From assembly GCF_002797555.1 (NCBI RefSeq), contig NZ_PGFA01000005.1, positions 124,001 to 188,000 of the forward strand: a stretch of DNA of 64,000 nt, given 5' to 3'. The position numbers and the translations under genes are program-made. The DNA comes from Hymenobacter chitinivorans DSM 11115. Its GTDB lineage: Bacteria > Bacteroidota > Bacteroidia > Cytophagales > Hymenobacteraceae. The notes under the pieces were generated by a model. It saw only the letters and a program-made list of their open reading frames with translations, did no database searches and had not been told where the DNA came from. The first letter of the stretch is position 1. Every line of letters begins with the position of its first letter. Shown here piece after piece: positions 16,388 through 26,437 of this stretch.

Positions 16388-19300
16388 TCAGCAGCAATAC
16401 GCTTTATATCCTGCGCATTTGCCTGCTGCTTCTGTCGGGGCTGTTGCTCAGCCTGGGGGGCCAGGCCCAGCAGCAGCGGGACGTGCCTTCGTCCAGGCGC
16501 TGCCGCTGGGTGCGCCTGGCGCCGGGCCGCGACACGACCAGCTTCGCCCTGACCGATTCAGTGACCATCGTGCCGTCGTCGGTGAGCGTGGCGGGCCGCT
16601 CGGTGGCCTATGACGCCCGCACCGGCCGCTACCAGCTGGTGCGCCCCGTGCCGGCCGCCGCTCCCGATTCGGCGGGCGGCGGGAGCCTGGCTACCGACTC
16701 GGTGCTGGTGTGCTACCGGGTGCTGCCGTTTCAGCTCACGGCCCCGCGCTACCGCCGGCCCCGCGCCCTGATGGACAGCGTGGGCTTTGGCCGCCGACCT
16801 TTCGGCCTGCAGGATTTTGCCGTGAAGGAGCAGATCCTGAGCACGCCGGGCATCAACAAAACCGGCAACCTCTCGCGCGGCATTTCCTTTGGCAACACCC
16901 AGAACGTGTTTGTCAACTCCTCGCTCAACCTGCAGCTCGACGGCAAGCTCACCGACGACATCACGCTCACGGCGGCTATTAGTGACCAGAACGTGCCGTT
17001 TCAGCCCGAGGGTAACACCCAGCAGCTCCAGGAATTCGACCGGATTTACATCACCCTGACCCACCCGCGCTGGAACCTGACGGCCGGCGACGTGGTGCTG
17101 CGCAACAAGCCCGACTACTTTCTGCGCTTCTACAAAAACGTGCAGGGCGCCGCCATCGAAACCAACCTGGGTACCAAAGTCGGGCGCCGCAGCAACACCA
17201 CCGTGGCGGCGGGCGTGGCCAAGGGCAAGTTTGCTTCCATCGACATTGCGCCCATCGAAAACGTGCAGGGACCCTACCGTCTGCGCGGGCCCAACGGCGA
17301 GCAGTTTATTATCGTGCTGGCCAATTCCGAGCGGGTCTACCTCGACGGCCGCCTGCTGACCCGGGGCTTCGATTTCGACTACGTCATCGACTACAACCAG
17401 GCCGAGGTGACGTTTTCGCCCCAGCACCTGATTACCCGCAACTCCCGCATCAAGGTTGACTTTGAGTATTCCGACTTCAACTATTCCCGCTCGCTCTACC
17501 ACCTGAGTCACTACCAGGAGCTGGGCAAGCTCAGCGTGCACGCCAACTACTACCGCGAAGCCGACAACCCCGACAACTCGCCCAACCTGACCCTGGACGA
17601 CAGCACCCGGGCCCTGCTGCGCCGCGTAACCGAAAACGTGAGCCAGGTAAGCGCGCCCGGGGCCACGGCCGAAACCTACGACCGGCGCAAGCTGCAGTAT
17701 AACCAGGCCGAAGTGCTGGACCCCGTAACCCAGCAGCTGGTCCGGGTCTTCACCTACCCGCCCGACTCCACGCGGCAGGTGTACACCGTGCGCTTTACCG
17801 ATAAGGGCACGGGCGGCGGCAGCTACAACCTGAGCACGCGCTACACCAACGCCAACGGCCGGGTATTCGAGTACGTGGGGCAGGGGCGGGGCCGCTACCT
17901 CGACGAGCGGCTGCTGCCCACGCCCCTGGAAAAGCAGATGATTTCGGTGGGCGCCAACTACCGCCTCGACTCTACCACCACGGTCTTCGTGGACGTGGCT
18001 TCCACCGACCTCGACCTCAACCGGTTTTCGGCCCAGGCCGATAAGGGCCAGGCCCTGCACGTGGGCTACACCGTGCTGGACCGCGCCCTGGCCCTGCCGA
18101 TTCTGAAGGCGTACAAGTTTCGCAGCGCCCTGGACTACGAGTACACCAGCCACCGTTTCGCGCCCATCGACCGGTACCGCGACATCGAGTTTGACCGCAA
18201 CTGGAGCACGACCAGCACTGTGCAGGGCAATGCTACCCGGCGCGTGGCCCGGGAGGATAATGTGCTCAACTTCTCGGTGGGCGCCGTGAAGGACGCCAAC
18301 AACCTGATCAACTACCGCGTGACGCGGCGCTACCGGGCCGGGGAAGTCAACGGGCTGCAGAACTGGCTGGACGTGGCCCAGAAGCTCGGCGACGTAGAGC
18401 TGCGCGCCGGCCTGTTTTTGCTCAGCACCGAGGCCGGCCGGTTCCGCTCTACCTGGGCCCGGGGCGAGGCCGCGGCCCGCTACGCCCGCGGCCCACTGGT
18501 GCCCGGCTACGCCTACCGCTTCGACAAAAACCGGGTGGCCCTGCCCAGCGGCGACTCGCTGAGCTCGGCCAACTACTTCGACGAGCACAACGTGTTTGTG
18601 CAAAGCCGGGACAGCGCCAAAACCCGTTTCCGCCTCGACTACACCTACCGCCGCGACCAGACGCCCCTGCTCAACGAGCTGCGCACCCGCGGGCAGGCCC
18701 AGACCTGGCAGGGCCTGCTGGCCGCCCGCCTGGGCAAAAACCAGGACCTGAACCTGCTGGCCACTTACCGCGCCCTGAGTGCCCGCGACTCGGCCCGCCA
18801 GAGCACCGTGCTGGGCAAGCTCGACTGGAACGCCACGTTTCTGCAGAACGTGCTGCGCTCGGAGCTGAGCTACAGCGTAGCCACGGGCCGGGAGCTGCGC
18901 CGCGACTTTTCCTTTATTGCCGTGGTGGCCGGGCAGGGCACGCACTATTACCAGGACACCAACGGCGACGGAATTCAGCAGAAAGACGAGTTCTTTGAGG
19001 CCCAAACGCCCGAGGCCCAGTACCGCACCTATATCAAGGTGTTTTTGCCGACCAACGACTACATCATTGCCTTTACCAACCGTTTCGGCTACCGGCTCAC
19101 GCTAAACGCACCCCGGCAGTGGCGGGAGCAGCCCGGCTGGCGCAGTCTGCTGGCCCGCTTTTCCACCATCAGCAGCGTCACCCTCGACCGGCGCACCATC
19201 GACAAGGATCTGGGCTCCCGCCTCAACCCGTTTGCCTTCCAAACCGAGGATACGTTGCTGCTGTCGTTGAATAAGCTGCTGCGCAACACGCTCTACTTCA

Positions 19301-19917
19301 ACCGGTCCAACCCCATCTTCGGGGCCGAATTCACGGTGCAGCAAACCCAGCAGAAAGTGCTGCTCACCCAGGGGTTCGACGTGCGCAACCTGGCCAGCCA
19401 GTCGGTGCTGCTGCGGCGCACCCTGGCCCAGAGCTTCACCGGCCGGCTCAACACGGCCCGCAGCATCCGGGAAAGTATTTCGGACTATTCGCCGACCCGC
19501 AACTTCCGGATTCTGATTTACGAGGTGACGCCCGAAATCAGCTACCAGCCCAACAGCACCCTGCGCTTCACCGGCACCTACCAGCGCCTCGACAAGCGCA
19601 ACACCGCCGGCCCCGACCAGGACATCCGCGGCGTGTTCGACGAACTGGGGCTGGAAACGCGCATTAGCCAGGTGAGCAAGCGCACCGTGAGCGGCACGGC
19701 GCGCTACGTGCGCGTGGGCTTCGACGCCGACCAAACCTCACTCGTGGCCCTGGAAATCCTGAATGCCCTGCGGCCCGGCAGCAACTTTACCTGGAACCTG
19801 AACCTGGAGCAGCGCCTCAGCAACGGCCTCAACATCACCGTAGCCTACGACGGCCGCAAGCCCAACGGCCTGGCCCCGATTCATACCGGCCGCATGCAGG
19901 TGTCGGTGCTGTTTTAA
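16384..19917 (+). CDS. Large outer-membrane barrel-like protein with SprA-like N-terminal region
   Basis: A 1,177-residue exported protein with a signal sequence at residues 1-28 (ending GGQAQ). Residues about 150-220 (NLSRGISFGNTQN, DDITLTAAISDQN, QQLQEFDRIYI) resemble the repeat found in SprA-type cell surface proteins. Most of the rest alternates polar and hydrophobic residues like beta strands, and the chain ends in Phe, as outer-membrane barrels do. An EF-hand-like loop DTNGDGIQQKDE lies near residues 857-868 and may bind calcium. The exact function is unknown; a surface or outer-membrane role is inferred. Confidence 0.75.
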   Translation: MISSNTLYILRICLLLLSGLLLSLGGQAQQQRDVPSSRRCRWVRLAPGRDTTSFALTDSVTIVPSSVSVAGRSVAYDARTGRYQLVRPVPAAAPDSAGGGSLATDSVLVCYRVLPFQLTAPRYRRPRALMDSVGFGRRPFGLQDFAVKEQILSTPGINKTGNLSRGISFGNTQNVFVNSSLNLQLDGKLTDDITLTAAISDQNVPFQPEGNTQQLQEFDRIYITLTHPRWNLTAGDVVLRNKPDYFLRFYKNVQGAAIETNLGTKVGRRSNTTVAAGVAKGKFASIDIAPIENVQGPYRLRGPNGEQFIIVLANSERVYLDGRLLTRGFDFDYVIDYNQAEVTFSPQHLITRNSRIKVDFEYSDFNYSRSLYHLSHYQELGKLSVHANYYREADNPDNSPNLTLDDSTRALLRRVTENVSQVSAPGATAETYDRRKLQYNQAEVLDPVTQQLVRVFTYPPDSTRQVYTVRFTDKGTGGGSYNLSTRYTNANGRVFEYVGQGRGRYLDERLLPTPLEKQMISVGANYRLDSTTTVFVDVASTDLDLNRFSAQADKGQALHVGYTVLDRALALPILKAYKFRSALDYEYTSHRFAPIDRYRDIEFDRNWSTTSTVQGNATRRVAREDNVLNFSVGAVKDANNLINYRVTRRYRAGEVNGLQNWLDVAQKLGDVELRAGLFLLSTEAGRFRSTWARGEAAARYARGPLVPGYAYRFDKNRVALPSGDSLSSANYFDEHNVFVQSRDSAKTRFRLDYTYRRDQTPLLNELRTRGQAQTWQGLLAARLGKNQDLNLLATYRALSARDSARQSTVLGKLDWNATFLQNVLRSELSYSVATGRELRRDFSFIAVVAGQGTHYYQDTNGDGIQQKDEFFEAQTPEAQYRTYIKVFLPTNDYIIAFTNRFGYRLTLNAPRQWREQPGWRSLLARFSTISSVTLDRRTIDKDLGSRLNPFAFQTEDTLLLSLNKLLRNTLYFNRSNPIFGAEFTVQQTQQKVLLTQGFDVRNLASQSVLLRRTLAQSFTGRLNTARSIRESISDYSPTRNFRILIYEVTPEISYQPNSTLRFTGTYQRLDKRNTAGPDQDIRGVFDELGLETRISQVSKRTVSGTARYVRVGFDADQTSLVALEILNALRPGSNFTWNLNLEQRLSNGLNITVAYDGRKPNGLAPIHTGRMQVSVLF

Positions 19918-19975
19918 AGCTGGCTGCTACACCAACGCCTAATGGCAGAACCAAGTATTTTCCCACATTGCAAGC

Positions 19976-20021
19976 AAAAAGCCGCAGCGCGCTGACCAGT
20001 AGTAGTCAGTGCGCCGCGGCT
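19976..20021 (-). terminator. Terminator of the GH20 gene
   Basis: A 17-bp stem with two mismatches (AGCCGCAGCGCG paired with GCGCCGCGGCT side) and an 8-base loop, followed in the minus-strand direction by five T residues. It is 18 bases past the hexosaminidase stop. Confidence 0.8.
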
Positions 20022-20038
20022 ATGGGGCTGAGCTCGGC

Positions 20039-22141
20039 TTACAAGGTCAAGAGCTTGCGCAGGTGGCTTACCACGGCCAGCTCGGCCTGACCCGCCGGGG
20101 CTTTGGCCGCGTCCAGCTGCTTGAGGGCCGTGGCCTGCCAGGCCGCCGACGGTTTCTGCCCTTTCTCCAGCATCTGCAGGCGCTCCAGGCCCAAGGTCGA
20201 GAGCAGGCGCAGCTGAGTGGAGAGCGGGGCGTATTCCCACAGGCTGGAGCCCTTCAGCAGCAGGGGCTGTAGCTTCTGGTCGTTGCTTTCCCAGGTGCGC
20301 AGTTGGGCGTTCAGGAAGGCCAGCAACGCTTTGGAGCTAGCTCCTTTAAACCGCTCGGCCGCCGGGGCCAGCTCCAAATACTGGCTCAGTCCCTCCACGG
20401 CCACGCCAAATTGCCGGGCTGCTTCCGACTCGGCCGGGGCCGCATCGACCAGGCGGGTGAGCGGGGTGGAAGGCGTGTAGGTAAAGCCTTGAAAATGACG
20501 TTTATACTCTTTCACGGGTTCCAGCACGCCAGCCAGAGTCCGTAGTGGGGCCACGTCGCGGCCCCCGGCCAATTGCGCTAATAGCTGCTCGGGCGCCTTG
20601 CGGTGGCGCAGCCCCAGGGTTTCAAGCTCGGCCGATACCACGCCCAGGCGGCGGTACATATCGGGCACGTCGCGCACGTCGCTGGCCGACCACAGTCGCT
20701 CGGCCACTGCCGCCGCCCGGGGCCAGATGCGGCTTTCGATGATGACGCTGTCGGCAAATTCGGACCACATAGTGGCCTCGCCGCCCAGAATGAGGCTTTT
20801 CTGGCTGGCCGTGAGTGGGGCATCGGCCGGCACCGGGTCGTTGAGGTAGGAGCTGGCGGCCGACAGGTTCAAGTCCAGGTAGTAGCCGTTGGAGAGCAGC
20901 GCGGCGTGGCCCTGCTTGGCGGCATCATAGAGCCCCTTGCGGCCCCGCCAGCTCTGAATGACGGCGTCTTCGGGCAGGCCCGGACCCAAAATTTCGTCCC
21001 AGCCCACCATTCTCTTCTGGTATTTGGTCACAAACTGCAGAATGCGCCGGTTGAAGTGCGTCTGCAGGGCGTGCTTGTCAAGCTGGCCGTTGGTTTTGAG
21101 AAAGCCGTTTTCCTTGGCCCAGGCCATCACGCGCGGACTGCGTCGCCACTGCCGCCCGTCGTTTTCGTCGCCGCCGATGTGGAAGTAGGGGTCGGGAAAG
21201 AGCGCCGTCATTTCGCCCAGCATCTTGTCGATCAGCTGGTAGGTGGTTTCCTTGGTGGGGTCCAGGGCAATGTTGAGCGTGCGCCAGGTTTGGGCCGGGC
21301 CGTAGGTTGAGTCGATGGAGGCCAGCTCCGGATACGCGGCCATCCAGCTGGTAGTGTGGCCGGGCATGTCGAACTCGGGAATCACCCGAATGCCGCGCTG
21401 GGCGGCGTAGCGCACCACCTCGCGCACCTGAGCCTGGGTATAAAACTGCCCCCCAACTTGGTGCAGGCGGGGCAGGACCTTGCTTTCGACCCGAAAAGCC
21501 TGGTCGTCGGAAAGGTGCCAGTGCAGCACGTTGAGCTTCACGGCGGCCATGCCGTCGAGGTTGCGCTTGAGCACGGGCAGGGGCATAAAGTGCCGGGCCG
21601 CGTCAATGAGCAGGCCGCGCCACGGAAAGCGGGGCGAGTCGGCAATGTCGACCTCGGGAAAATGATAGTCCTTTTTCTCCGTGTTCAGCAGCTGGCGCAG
21701 CGTGGCCAGGCCGTGCAGAATACCCCGGTGCGTGTTGGCCGACAAAGAAATGCCCATTGGCGTCACGCGCAGGCTGTACATTTCCTCGTCGCCGAGGGTA
21801 GCGAGTTGGCCCAGGCGGCCGTAGGCAATGGTCAGGTCGGCTGGGGCGCCAGCGGCCACAAACTGGGTTGTCAGGCGTTTGTCGCTGGTTTGCTGGCTTA
21901 GCCAGGTGCCAAACTCCGTGAGAACGGGGCGCAGCGCCGAATCGGCCTGGGGCCCCTGTAGCCGCACCCGCCAGTGGCCTTTCAGCGTCAGGCGACTTTG
22001 GCCCCACTGCACCGTAGTCGGCACCGGCAGTAGCCCCCGGGTATCGGCTAGGGCAGGGTTCTGGGCGACCAACGGATACATTCCCAGGCCGCAGAGTAAA
22101 ACCGTGACTACAAATCGGGACAACAAGGAGCGAGTCAGCAT
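20039..22141 (-). CDS. Exported beta-N-acetylhexosaminidase, glycoside hydrolase family 20
   Basis: A 700-residue enzyme with a signal sequence (residues 1-26). A GH20 N-terminal domain (about 35-150) is followed by the catalytic barrel (about 155-500): FPWRGLLIDAARHFMP, LHWHLSDDQAFR, and HIGGDEN, whose Asp-Glu pair is the catalytic centre for substrate-assisted hydrolysis. A helical C-terminal region (about 520-700) has no known motif. It removes terminal GlcNAc or GalNAc from chitin, glycans or muropeptides, most likely in the periplasm or outside the cell. It stands alone, transcribed opposite to the barrel gene. Confidence 0.94.
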   Translation of the reverse strand: MLTRSLLSRFVVTVLLCGLGMYPLVAQNPALADTRGLLPVPTTVQWGQSRLTLKGHWRVRLQGPQADSALRPVLTEFGTWLSQQTSDKRLTTQFVAAGAPADLTIAYGRLGQLATLGDEEMYSLRVTPMGISLSANTHRGILHGLATLRQLLNTEKKDYHFPEVDIADSPRFPWRGLLIDAARHFMPLPVLKRNLDGMAAVKLNVLHWHLSDDQAFRVESKVLPRLHQVGGQFYTQAQVREVVRYAAQRGIRVIPEFDMPGHTTSWMAAYPELASIDSTYGPAQTWRTLNIALDPTKETTYQLIDKMLGEMTALFPDPYFHIGGDENDGRQWRRSPRVMAWAKENGFLKTNGQLDKHALQTHFNRRILQFVTKYQKRMVGWDEILGPGLPEDAVIQSWRGRKGLYDAAKQGHAALLSNGYYLDLNLSAASSYLNDPVPADAPLTASQKSLILGGEATMWSEFADSVIIESRIWPRAAAVAERLWSASDVRDVPDMYRRLGVVSAELETLGLRHRKAPEQLLAQLAGGRDVAPLRTLAGVLEPVKEYKRHFQGFTYTPSTPLTRLVDAAPAESEAARQFGVAVEGLSQYLELAPAAERFKGASSKALLAFLNAQLRTWESNDQKLQPLLLKGSSLWEYAPLSTQLRLLSTLGLERLQMLEKGQKPSAAWQATALKQLDAAKAPAGQAELAVVSHLRKLLTL

Positions 22142-22163
22142 AAACAGGGAAAACGACGGACGC

Positions 22164-22171
22164 TAAAGGTA
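22164..22171 (-). promoter_or_regulatory. Candidate -7 element for the GH20 gene
   Basis: On the minus strand TACCTTTA (7 of 8 to TAnnTTTG) lies 22 bases before the hexosaminidase ATG. No clear -33 box is visible. The rest of 22172-22402 shows nothing else recognisable. Confidence 0.4.
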
Positions 22172-22402
22172 CGCAACGACCGGGCCTAAGTGCACCAAAC
22201 CGGGCTTAGGCGCTACCAGAGGCATTTTTTCGACTGCTGAACAATCATCCTTACTCCAGCGGCTCCTTACCGCTCCGCCCGACTACCGGGGTTTCTGAGC
22301 CCGGTGTTACGTGTGCTGTGGCCGACGGCAAGGCAGCCAGTTAGTCGGCTGGGTTCAGTCACACCACTGCCTTTCGGCGAGAAACAGCCCGGCCTCCATT
22401 GG

Positions 22403-23785
22403 TTAAATCAGGCCCCGGGACTTAAATTCCAGGTAGCGGTTGATAGTATTGGCGGTGAGTTGCTGGGGTGGGGTGAGCAGACTATAAATGCCGTAGCGCT
22501 GCAGCTCGCGCACAATCTGGCGCTTTTCCTGGGCAAATTTTTCGGCAATGGTCTGGTTGTAGACGTCGGCGGTGCTGGTGGCGGGCTGGTCGAGGTAGTA
22601 TTGGAGCTCAGTGTTTTCAAAGAACACGACCAGCAGCAGGTGGTCTTTGGCCAGGCCGCGCAAGTAGGGCAGCTGGCGTTGGAGGCCGTTGAGGGTTTCG
22701 AAGTTAGTAAACAAAATGAGCAGGCTGCGCTGCCGGATTTTGGCCTTGATGTTGGAATACAGCAGCTGGTAGTCGGTTTCCAGGTAGCGGGTGCGCTGCT
22801 TATAGAGCACTTCCAGAATCTTCTGCATGTGGCCCGCCCGCCGCTCGGCCGGCACCACCGTGCTCAGCCGGTCGGCGAAGGTGAGCAGGCCGGCCTTGTC
22901 GTGCTTGAGCAGCGCAATGTTGCTCACGACCAGCGTGGCGTTGATGGCGTAATCGAGCAAACTTAAACCCTCAAACGGCATGCGCATCACCCGGCCCTTG
23001 TCGATAAGGCAGTACACCTGCTGGGCCCGCTCGTCCTGGTAGTGGTTCACGACCAGCGTATCGGTGCCGGTGCCGGCGCGGCGGGCCGTCGCTTTCCAGT
23101 TGATGGTGCGCGGGTCGTCGCCGGCCACGTAGGGCCGGATCTGCTCAAACTCCATGCTGTGGCCCACCCGGCGGATGCGCTTTACCCCGATTTCGGTGAG
23201 TCGGTTGCTGATGGCCAGCAGCTCGTACTGCCGCATCTGCAAAAACGACGGGTACACCGGCACCACTTGGTCTTGGCCGTAGCGGAAGCGCCGCTGTACC
23301 AGTCCCAGCGGCGACTTAACAAACACATTCAGGGCCCCAAACTGGTACTCGCCGCGGCGCACGGGCCGCAGCTGATACTGAATAATGCTGGTCTGGCCGG
23401 CCGGCACCGCGGCCCGAAACAGCACGTCGCGGCGCTGAAACTGGACCGGAATTTCGTCGATGGTTTCCGTCGTGACCGGGAAGCGGTAGGTGTTTTCGAG
23501 GTAGATGGCCACGTCGTTGTCGCTGCCATTGGCCAGCTTATCGCCCAGCACCCGCCGCCCGAAAACCCCGCCGGCCCCGGTGCGGGCCGGGGCAAAGAGC
23601 AGCAGCCAGTCGACCAGCGTGAGCACCACCAGCAGGCCCAGCAGCAGCTGCATGGGCACCAGCAGGGCCGGCCAGAAAAAGGCTACTACCAGCCCGAAGA
23701 CCACGGCCATCAGCAGCAGGAAAAAGCGCAGGGTCAGAAACAGGGATTTCACGAAATACAGACGAAAACGGGCGCCGAAGCGCAA
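22403..23785 (-). CDS. DUF58 domain protein of the MoxR cluster
   Basis: A 460-residue protein with two N-terminal helices (about residues 15-35 and 38-65) and the DUF58 signature near residues 200-235 (GVKRIRRVGHSMEFEQ, then YVAGDDPRTINWKATAR). A von Willebrand A-like fold follows (VYCLIDKGRVM, LLILFTNFE). DUF58 proteins accompany MoxR ATPases and are thought to act with them in chaperone-like maturation of unknown substrates. It starts 37 bases after moxR and is the last gene of a six-gene minus-strand block. Confidence 0.92.
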   Translation of the reverse strand: MRFGARFRLYFVKSLFLTLRFFLLLMAVVFGLVVAFFWPALLVPMQLLLGLLVVLTLVDWLLLFAPARTGAGGVFGRRVLGDKLANGSDNDVAIYLENTYRFPVTTETIDEIPVQFQRRDVLFRAAVPAGQTSIIQYQLRPVRRGEYQFGALNVFVKSPLGLVQRRFRYGQDQVVPVYPSFLQMRQYELLAISNRLTEIGVKRIRRVGHSMEFEQIRPYVAGDDPRTINWKATARRAGTGTDTLVVNHYQDERAQQVYCLIDKGRVMRMPFEGLSLLDYAINATLVVSNIALLKHDKAGLLTFADRLSTVVPAERRAGHMQKILEVLYKQRTRYLETDYQLLYSNIKAKIRQRSLLILFTNFETLNGLQRQLPYLRGLAKDHLLLVVFFENTELQYYLDQPATSTADVYNQTIAEKFAQEKRQIVRELQRYGIYSLLTPPQQLTANTINRYLEFKSRGLI

Positions 23786-23822
23786 AAAGGGTTACTCCGG
23801 GTTGACAGAACCAGTAGCCGGG

Positions 23823-24860
23823 CTAGCGTGGCACTTCAATCTGCTGGACAATCTGCTTGACCACGTCGTCGGCCGCTTGGCCTTCCATTTCGCGCTCGGG
23901 CGTGAGCAAGATGCGGTGGCGCAGCACGTGGGGCGCCAGGTACTGCACGTCTTCCGGCGTCACGAAGTCGCGGCCGCGCAGGGCGGCCAGGGCTTTGGCA
24001 CCGTTGAGCAGGGCCAGGGAAGCCCGCGGCGAAGCTCCCAGGTACAGACTTTTGTGGGCCCGGGTCTGGCCCACGAGGCGGGCAATGTATTCCAGCAGCT
24101 GGGGCTCCACGTGCTGGCGCTGTACCTGCTGGCGCAGCTCCCGCAGGTCGGCGGCCGTCAGTACGGCCTGTACTTGCTCCAGGGCGGTGCTGCCCAGGCC
24201 GGCGTGGTGGCCCTGCAGAATAGCCACTTCCTCCTCCTGGGTGGGGTAGCCCACGTGGAGCTTAAATAGAAACCGGTCGAGCTGGGCCTCGGGCAGGCGG
24301 TAAGTGCCTTCCTGCTCAATTGGGTTTTGGGTGGCCAGCACCACAAACGGGTCGGCCATGGGGTAACGGGTGCCGTCCTGCGTTATTTGCCGCTCTTCCA
24401 TCACCTCAAACAGGGCTGATTGGGTTTTGGCCGGGGCCCGGTTGATTTCATCAATCAGCACGATGCTGGCGAAGATGGGGCCGGGTCGAAACTCAAATTC
24501 CGAGGTGTTGGGCCGGAACACGGCCGTGCCCAGCACATCGGAGGGCATCAGGTCGGGGGTGAACTGCAGGCGGCTGAATGGCACGGCCAGGGTGCGGGCC
24601 AGCAATTTGGCCGTGAGGGTTTTGGCCACGCCGGGCACGCCTTCCAGCAGCACGTGGCCATCGGCCAGCACGGCCGTCAGCAGCAGTTCGGCCAAATCGT
24701 GCTGGCCCACAATGACCTTGCTCAGCTCCCCGCGGATGGCCTCGGCGTGCCGGCTCAGGCCGCTTAAATTGGTGCGAGGTACGAAGGCGGCAGTTTCCGG
24801 CGCAGTAGCCGGCTCAATTGGCTCAACGGAATTGGATTCGGGTTCAAACGTATTTTCCAT
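23823..24860 (-). CDS. MoxR-family AAA+ ATPase
   Basis: A 345-residue AAA+ protein. Walker A is GVPGVAKTLTAK (about residues 79-90), Walker B is VLIDEINRAPAKTQSALFEVMEE, and sensor text LATQNPIEQEGTYRLPEAQ follows, then the lid domain with DRFLFKLHVGYP. MoxR ATPases are chaperone-like and are usually encoded beside DUF58 and VWA proteins, as here. An acidic, Pro/Glu/Ala-rich N-terminus (residues 1-30) is disordered. It is separated from DUF4350 by about 152 AT-rich bases that may hold its own promoter. Confidence 0.95.
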   Translation of the reverse strand: MENTFEPESNSVEPIEPATAPETAAFVPRTNLSGLSRHAEAIRGELSKVIVGQHDLAELLLTAVLADGHVLLEGVPGVAKTLTAKLLARTLAVPFSRLQFTPDLMPSDVLGTAVFRPNTSEFEFRPGPIFASIVLIDEINRAPAKTQSALFEVMEERQITQDGTRYPMADPFVVLATQNPIEQEGTYRLPEAQLDRFLFKLHVGYPTQEEEVAILQGHHAGLGSTALEQVQAVLTAADLRELRQQVQRQHVEPQLLEYIARLVGQTRAHKSLYLGASPRASLALLNGAKALAALRGRDFVTPEDVQYLAPHVLRHRILLTPEREMEGQAADDVVKQIVQQIEVPR

Positions 24861-25012
24861 GCGAAGATTAAGCGGAGCGTGAGAGTAAATTAGGGTGAGA
24901 ATTATTTAATTAGCCACGAGCTATGCTTAAGTAAAATAGGAGTTTAACGCAAATGAAGCTCATGCCGGAATAGTGGAAAAGTGGTAAAGTTCTATTTTGT
25001 AGCATAGTACAA

Positions 25013-26422
25013 TTATTTGCTGACGGCTTGGCGAAATTCGTGTAGCGTGCGGCTGAGCAGCAGCAATTCGGTGTCCGATACCTCGGGCGCCGTCCGGATT
25101 AGATTGATGCGGCGCACGAGTTGCTCTACCGCGGCCACGGGCACGCCCGACTTCTGCGCTACCCGCTCCCGGGCTTCGGCGTCGTTGAAGTCGAGGCCGG
25201 GCTCGTTGAGGCGCTGGCGCAGAAACTCCAGGAACAGCCCGATTTTTTTCTCGGCAATCAGGGTGTGGTTGCTGCCCTGGCGGTAGAGGCCGGCCACGGT
25301 GCGGGTGAATTGCAGGGTCGTGTTGGGCAGGGGCTTCAGAATTGGGATGATGCGCTGCCGTCGCCGGGCCTCGAACAGCACGAACAGCAGGGCCCCAAAC
25401 AAGCCCAGGTACAGGGCCCGGCGCAGGGCGTCGTGGGCCAGCAGCACCCGCAGCAAGGACTGCTCGCCCAGCCGGCCCTGCTTCTGGTACTCATCCCACC
25501 ACACGGGGCGGCCGGCGGGCAGGTAGGAGAGGGCCGCAAAAGCCAGGTTGCTGGTGGGCGGCTGCAGCACGAAGTAGTTGGTAAATGCCAGCGGCACGGA
25601 GCAGATGTAGACGTGGCCCCGGCCGTGCGGAATCCGGACCAGCACGGGCCGGCCCTGGGCGTCGGCGGCCAGCTGGGTGGCTTGCAGGGCGCTGTCGGGC
25701 ACGATGCGGTAGGAGGCGCCCAGAATGGGGAAACGGAAAGACCGGCCCGCCGGGCGAGCCAGCCGCGGATTGCTCAGAAAAATCTCAACTGAGTCGTTGA
25801 GCAGAGCTTGGGAGTTGTTGCGGCGCAGGCGGGGCTGGCCTAGAAAGGCCTGGGTTCGGAATCCGAGCGTATCGGCAAACCGGGAGTTGAACTGCTCGGC
25901 GGCAATAAACACGTCGTTACCGCGGGCCACGTGCCGCAGCAGCGCGCGGGTGTCGGCCGAACTCAGGTCGAAGCCGTCGTTGACGAACAGGTAAGTCGCC
26001 TTGGGGTAATCCGATTCGGCCAGGCCCTGGGCATAGTCACTTTCCTCGGTGGTGTCGGCTGCCGGCGTTACTGCGCGCCCCGGTTCCGCCAGCGAATCGG
26101 TGGGCGCCGCGGTGCTGTCGGGGGTAGCTTCCGCCTGCTCATCCTGCTCCAGATACACTTCCTCAGTAGTTGAAGTCGGATCTACTTCGTCCTCCCCTTC
26201 GAGCTGGCTATACACGGGCAGCCGGATGGGCTTCACTTCCCGGGCCGCTACGCCCATCACCTCGGGTAGCACCTGATAGAGCACGTAGGTACCGTAGGGA
26301 ATCTTATCCTTGTTCTGGTAAGTAGGCCGCCAATCCAGAGCTTTGGGTCGGTTGTACTCCACGGATACGTAGGCGCCAAAGAGGAGCAGCAGGCCCAGTA
26401 TATACCAGCGGAAAGTCGTCAT
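25013..26422 (-). CDS. DUF4350 membrane protein of the MoxR cluster
   Basis: A 469-residue protein with one helix at the N-terminus (residues 5-21) and one near residues 335-352 (YLGLFGALLFVLFEARRR). Between them lie a DUF4350 domain (about 35-330, with KDKIPYGTYVLYQVLPEV and ATYLFVNDGFDL) and an acidic insertion rich in Glu, Asp, Thr and Ala (about 80-135). The C-terminal 110 residues are helical and cytoplasmic. The family is linked by context to DUF4129, SpoIIM and MoxR, as here. Its function is unknown. It starts 15 bases after the DUF4129 gene. Confidence 0.88.
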   Translation of the reverse strand: MTTFRWYILGLLLLFGAYVSVEYNRPKALDWRPTYQNKDKIPYGTYVLYQVLPEVMGVAAREVKPIRLPVYSQLEGEDEVDPTSTTEEVYLEQDEQAEATPDSTAAPTDSLAEPGRAVTPAADTTEESDYAQGLAESDYPKATYLFVNDGFDLSSADTRALLRHVARGNDVFIAAEQFNSRFADTLGFRTQAFLGQPRLRRNNSQALLNDSVEIFLSNPRLARPAGRSFRFPILGASYRIVPDSALQATQLAADAQGRPVLVRIPHGRGHVYICSVPLAFTNYFVLQPPTSNLAFAALSYLPAGRPVWWDEYQKQGRLGEQSLLRVLLAHDALRRALYLGLFGALLFVLFEARRRQRIIPILKPLPNTTLQFTRTVAGLYRQGSNHTLIAEKKIGLFLEFLRQRLNEPGLDFNDAEARERVAQKSGVPVAAVEQLVRRINLIRTAPEVSDTELLLLSRTLHEFRQAVSK

Positions 26423-26437
26423 ATAAAGATAGAAAAG

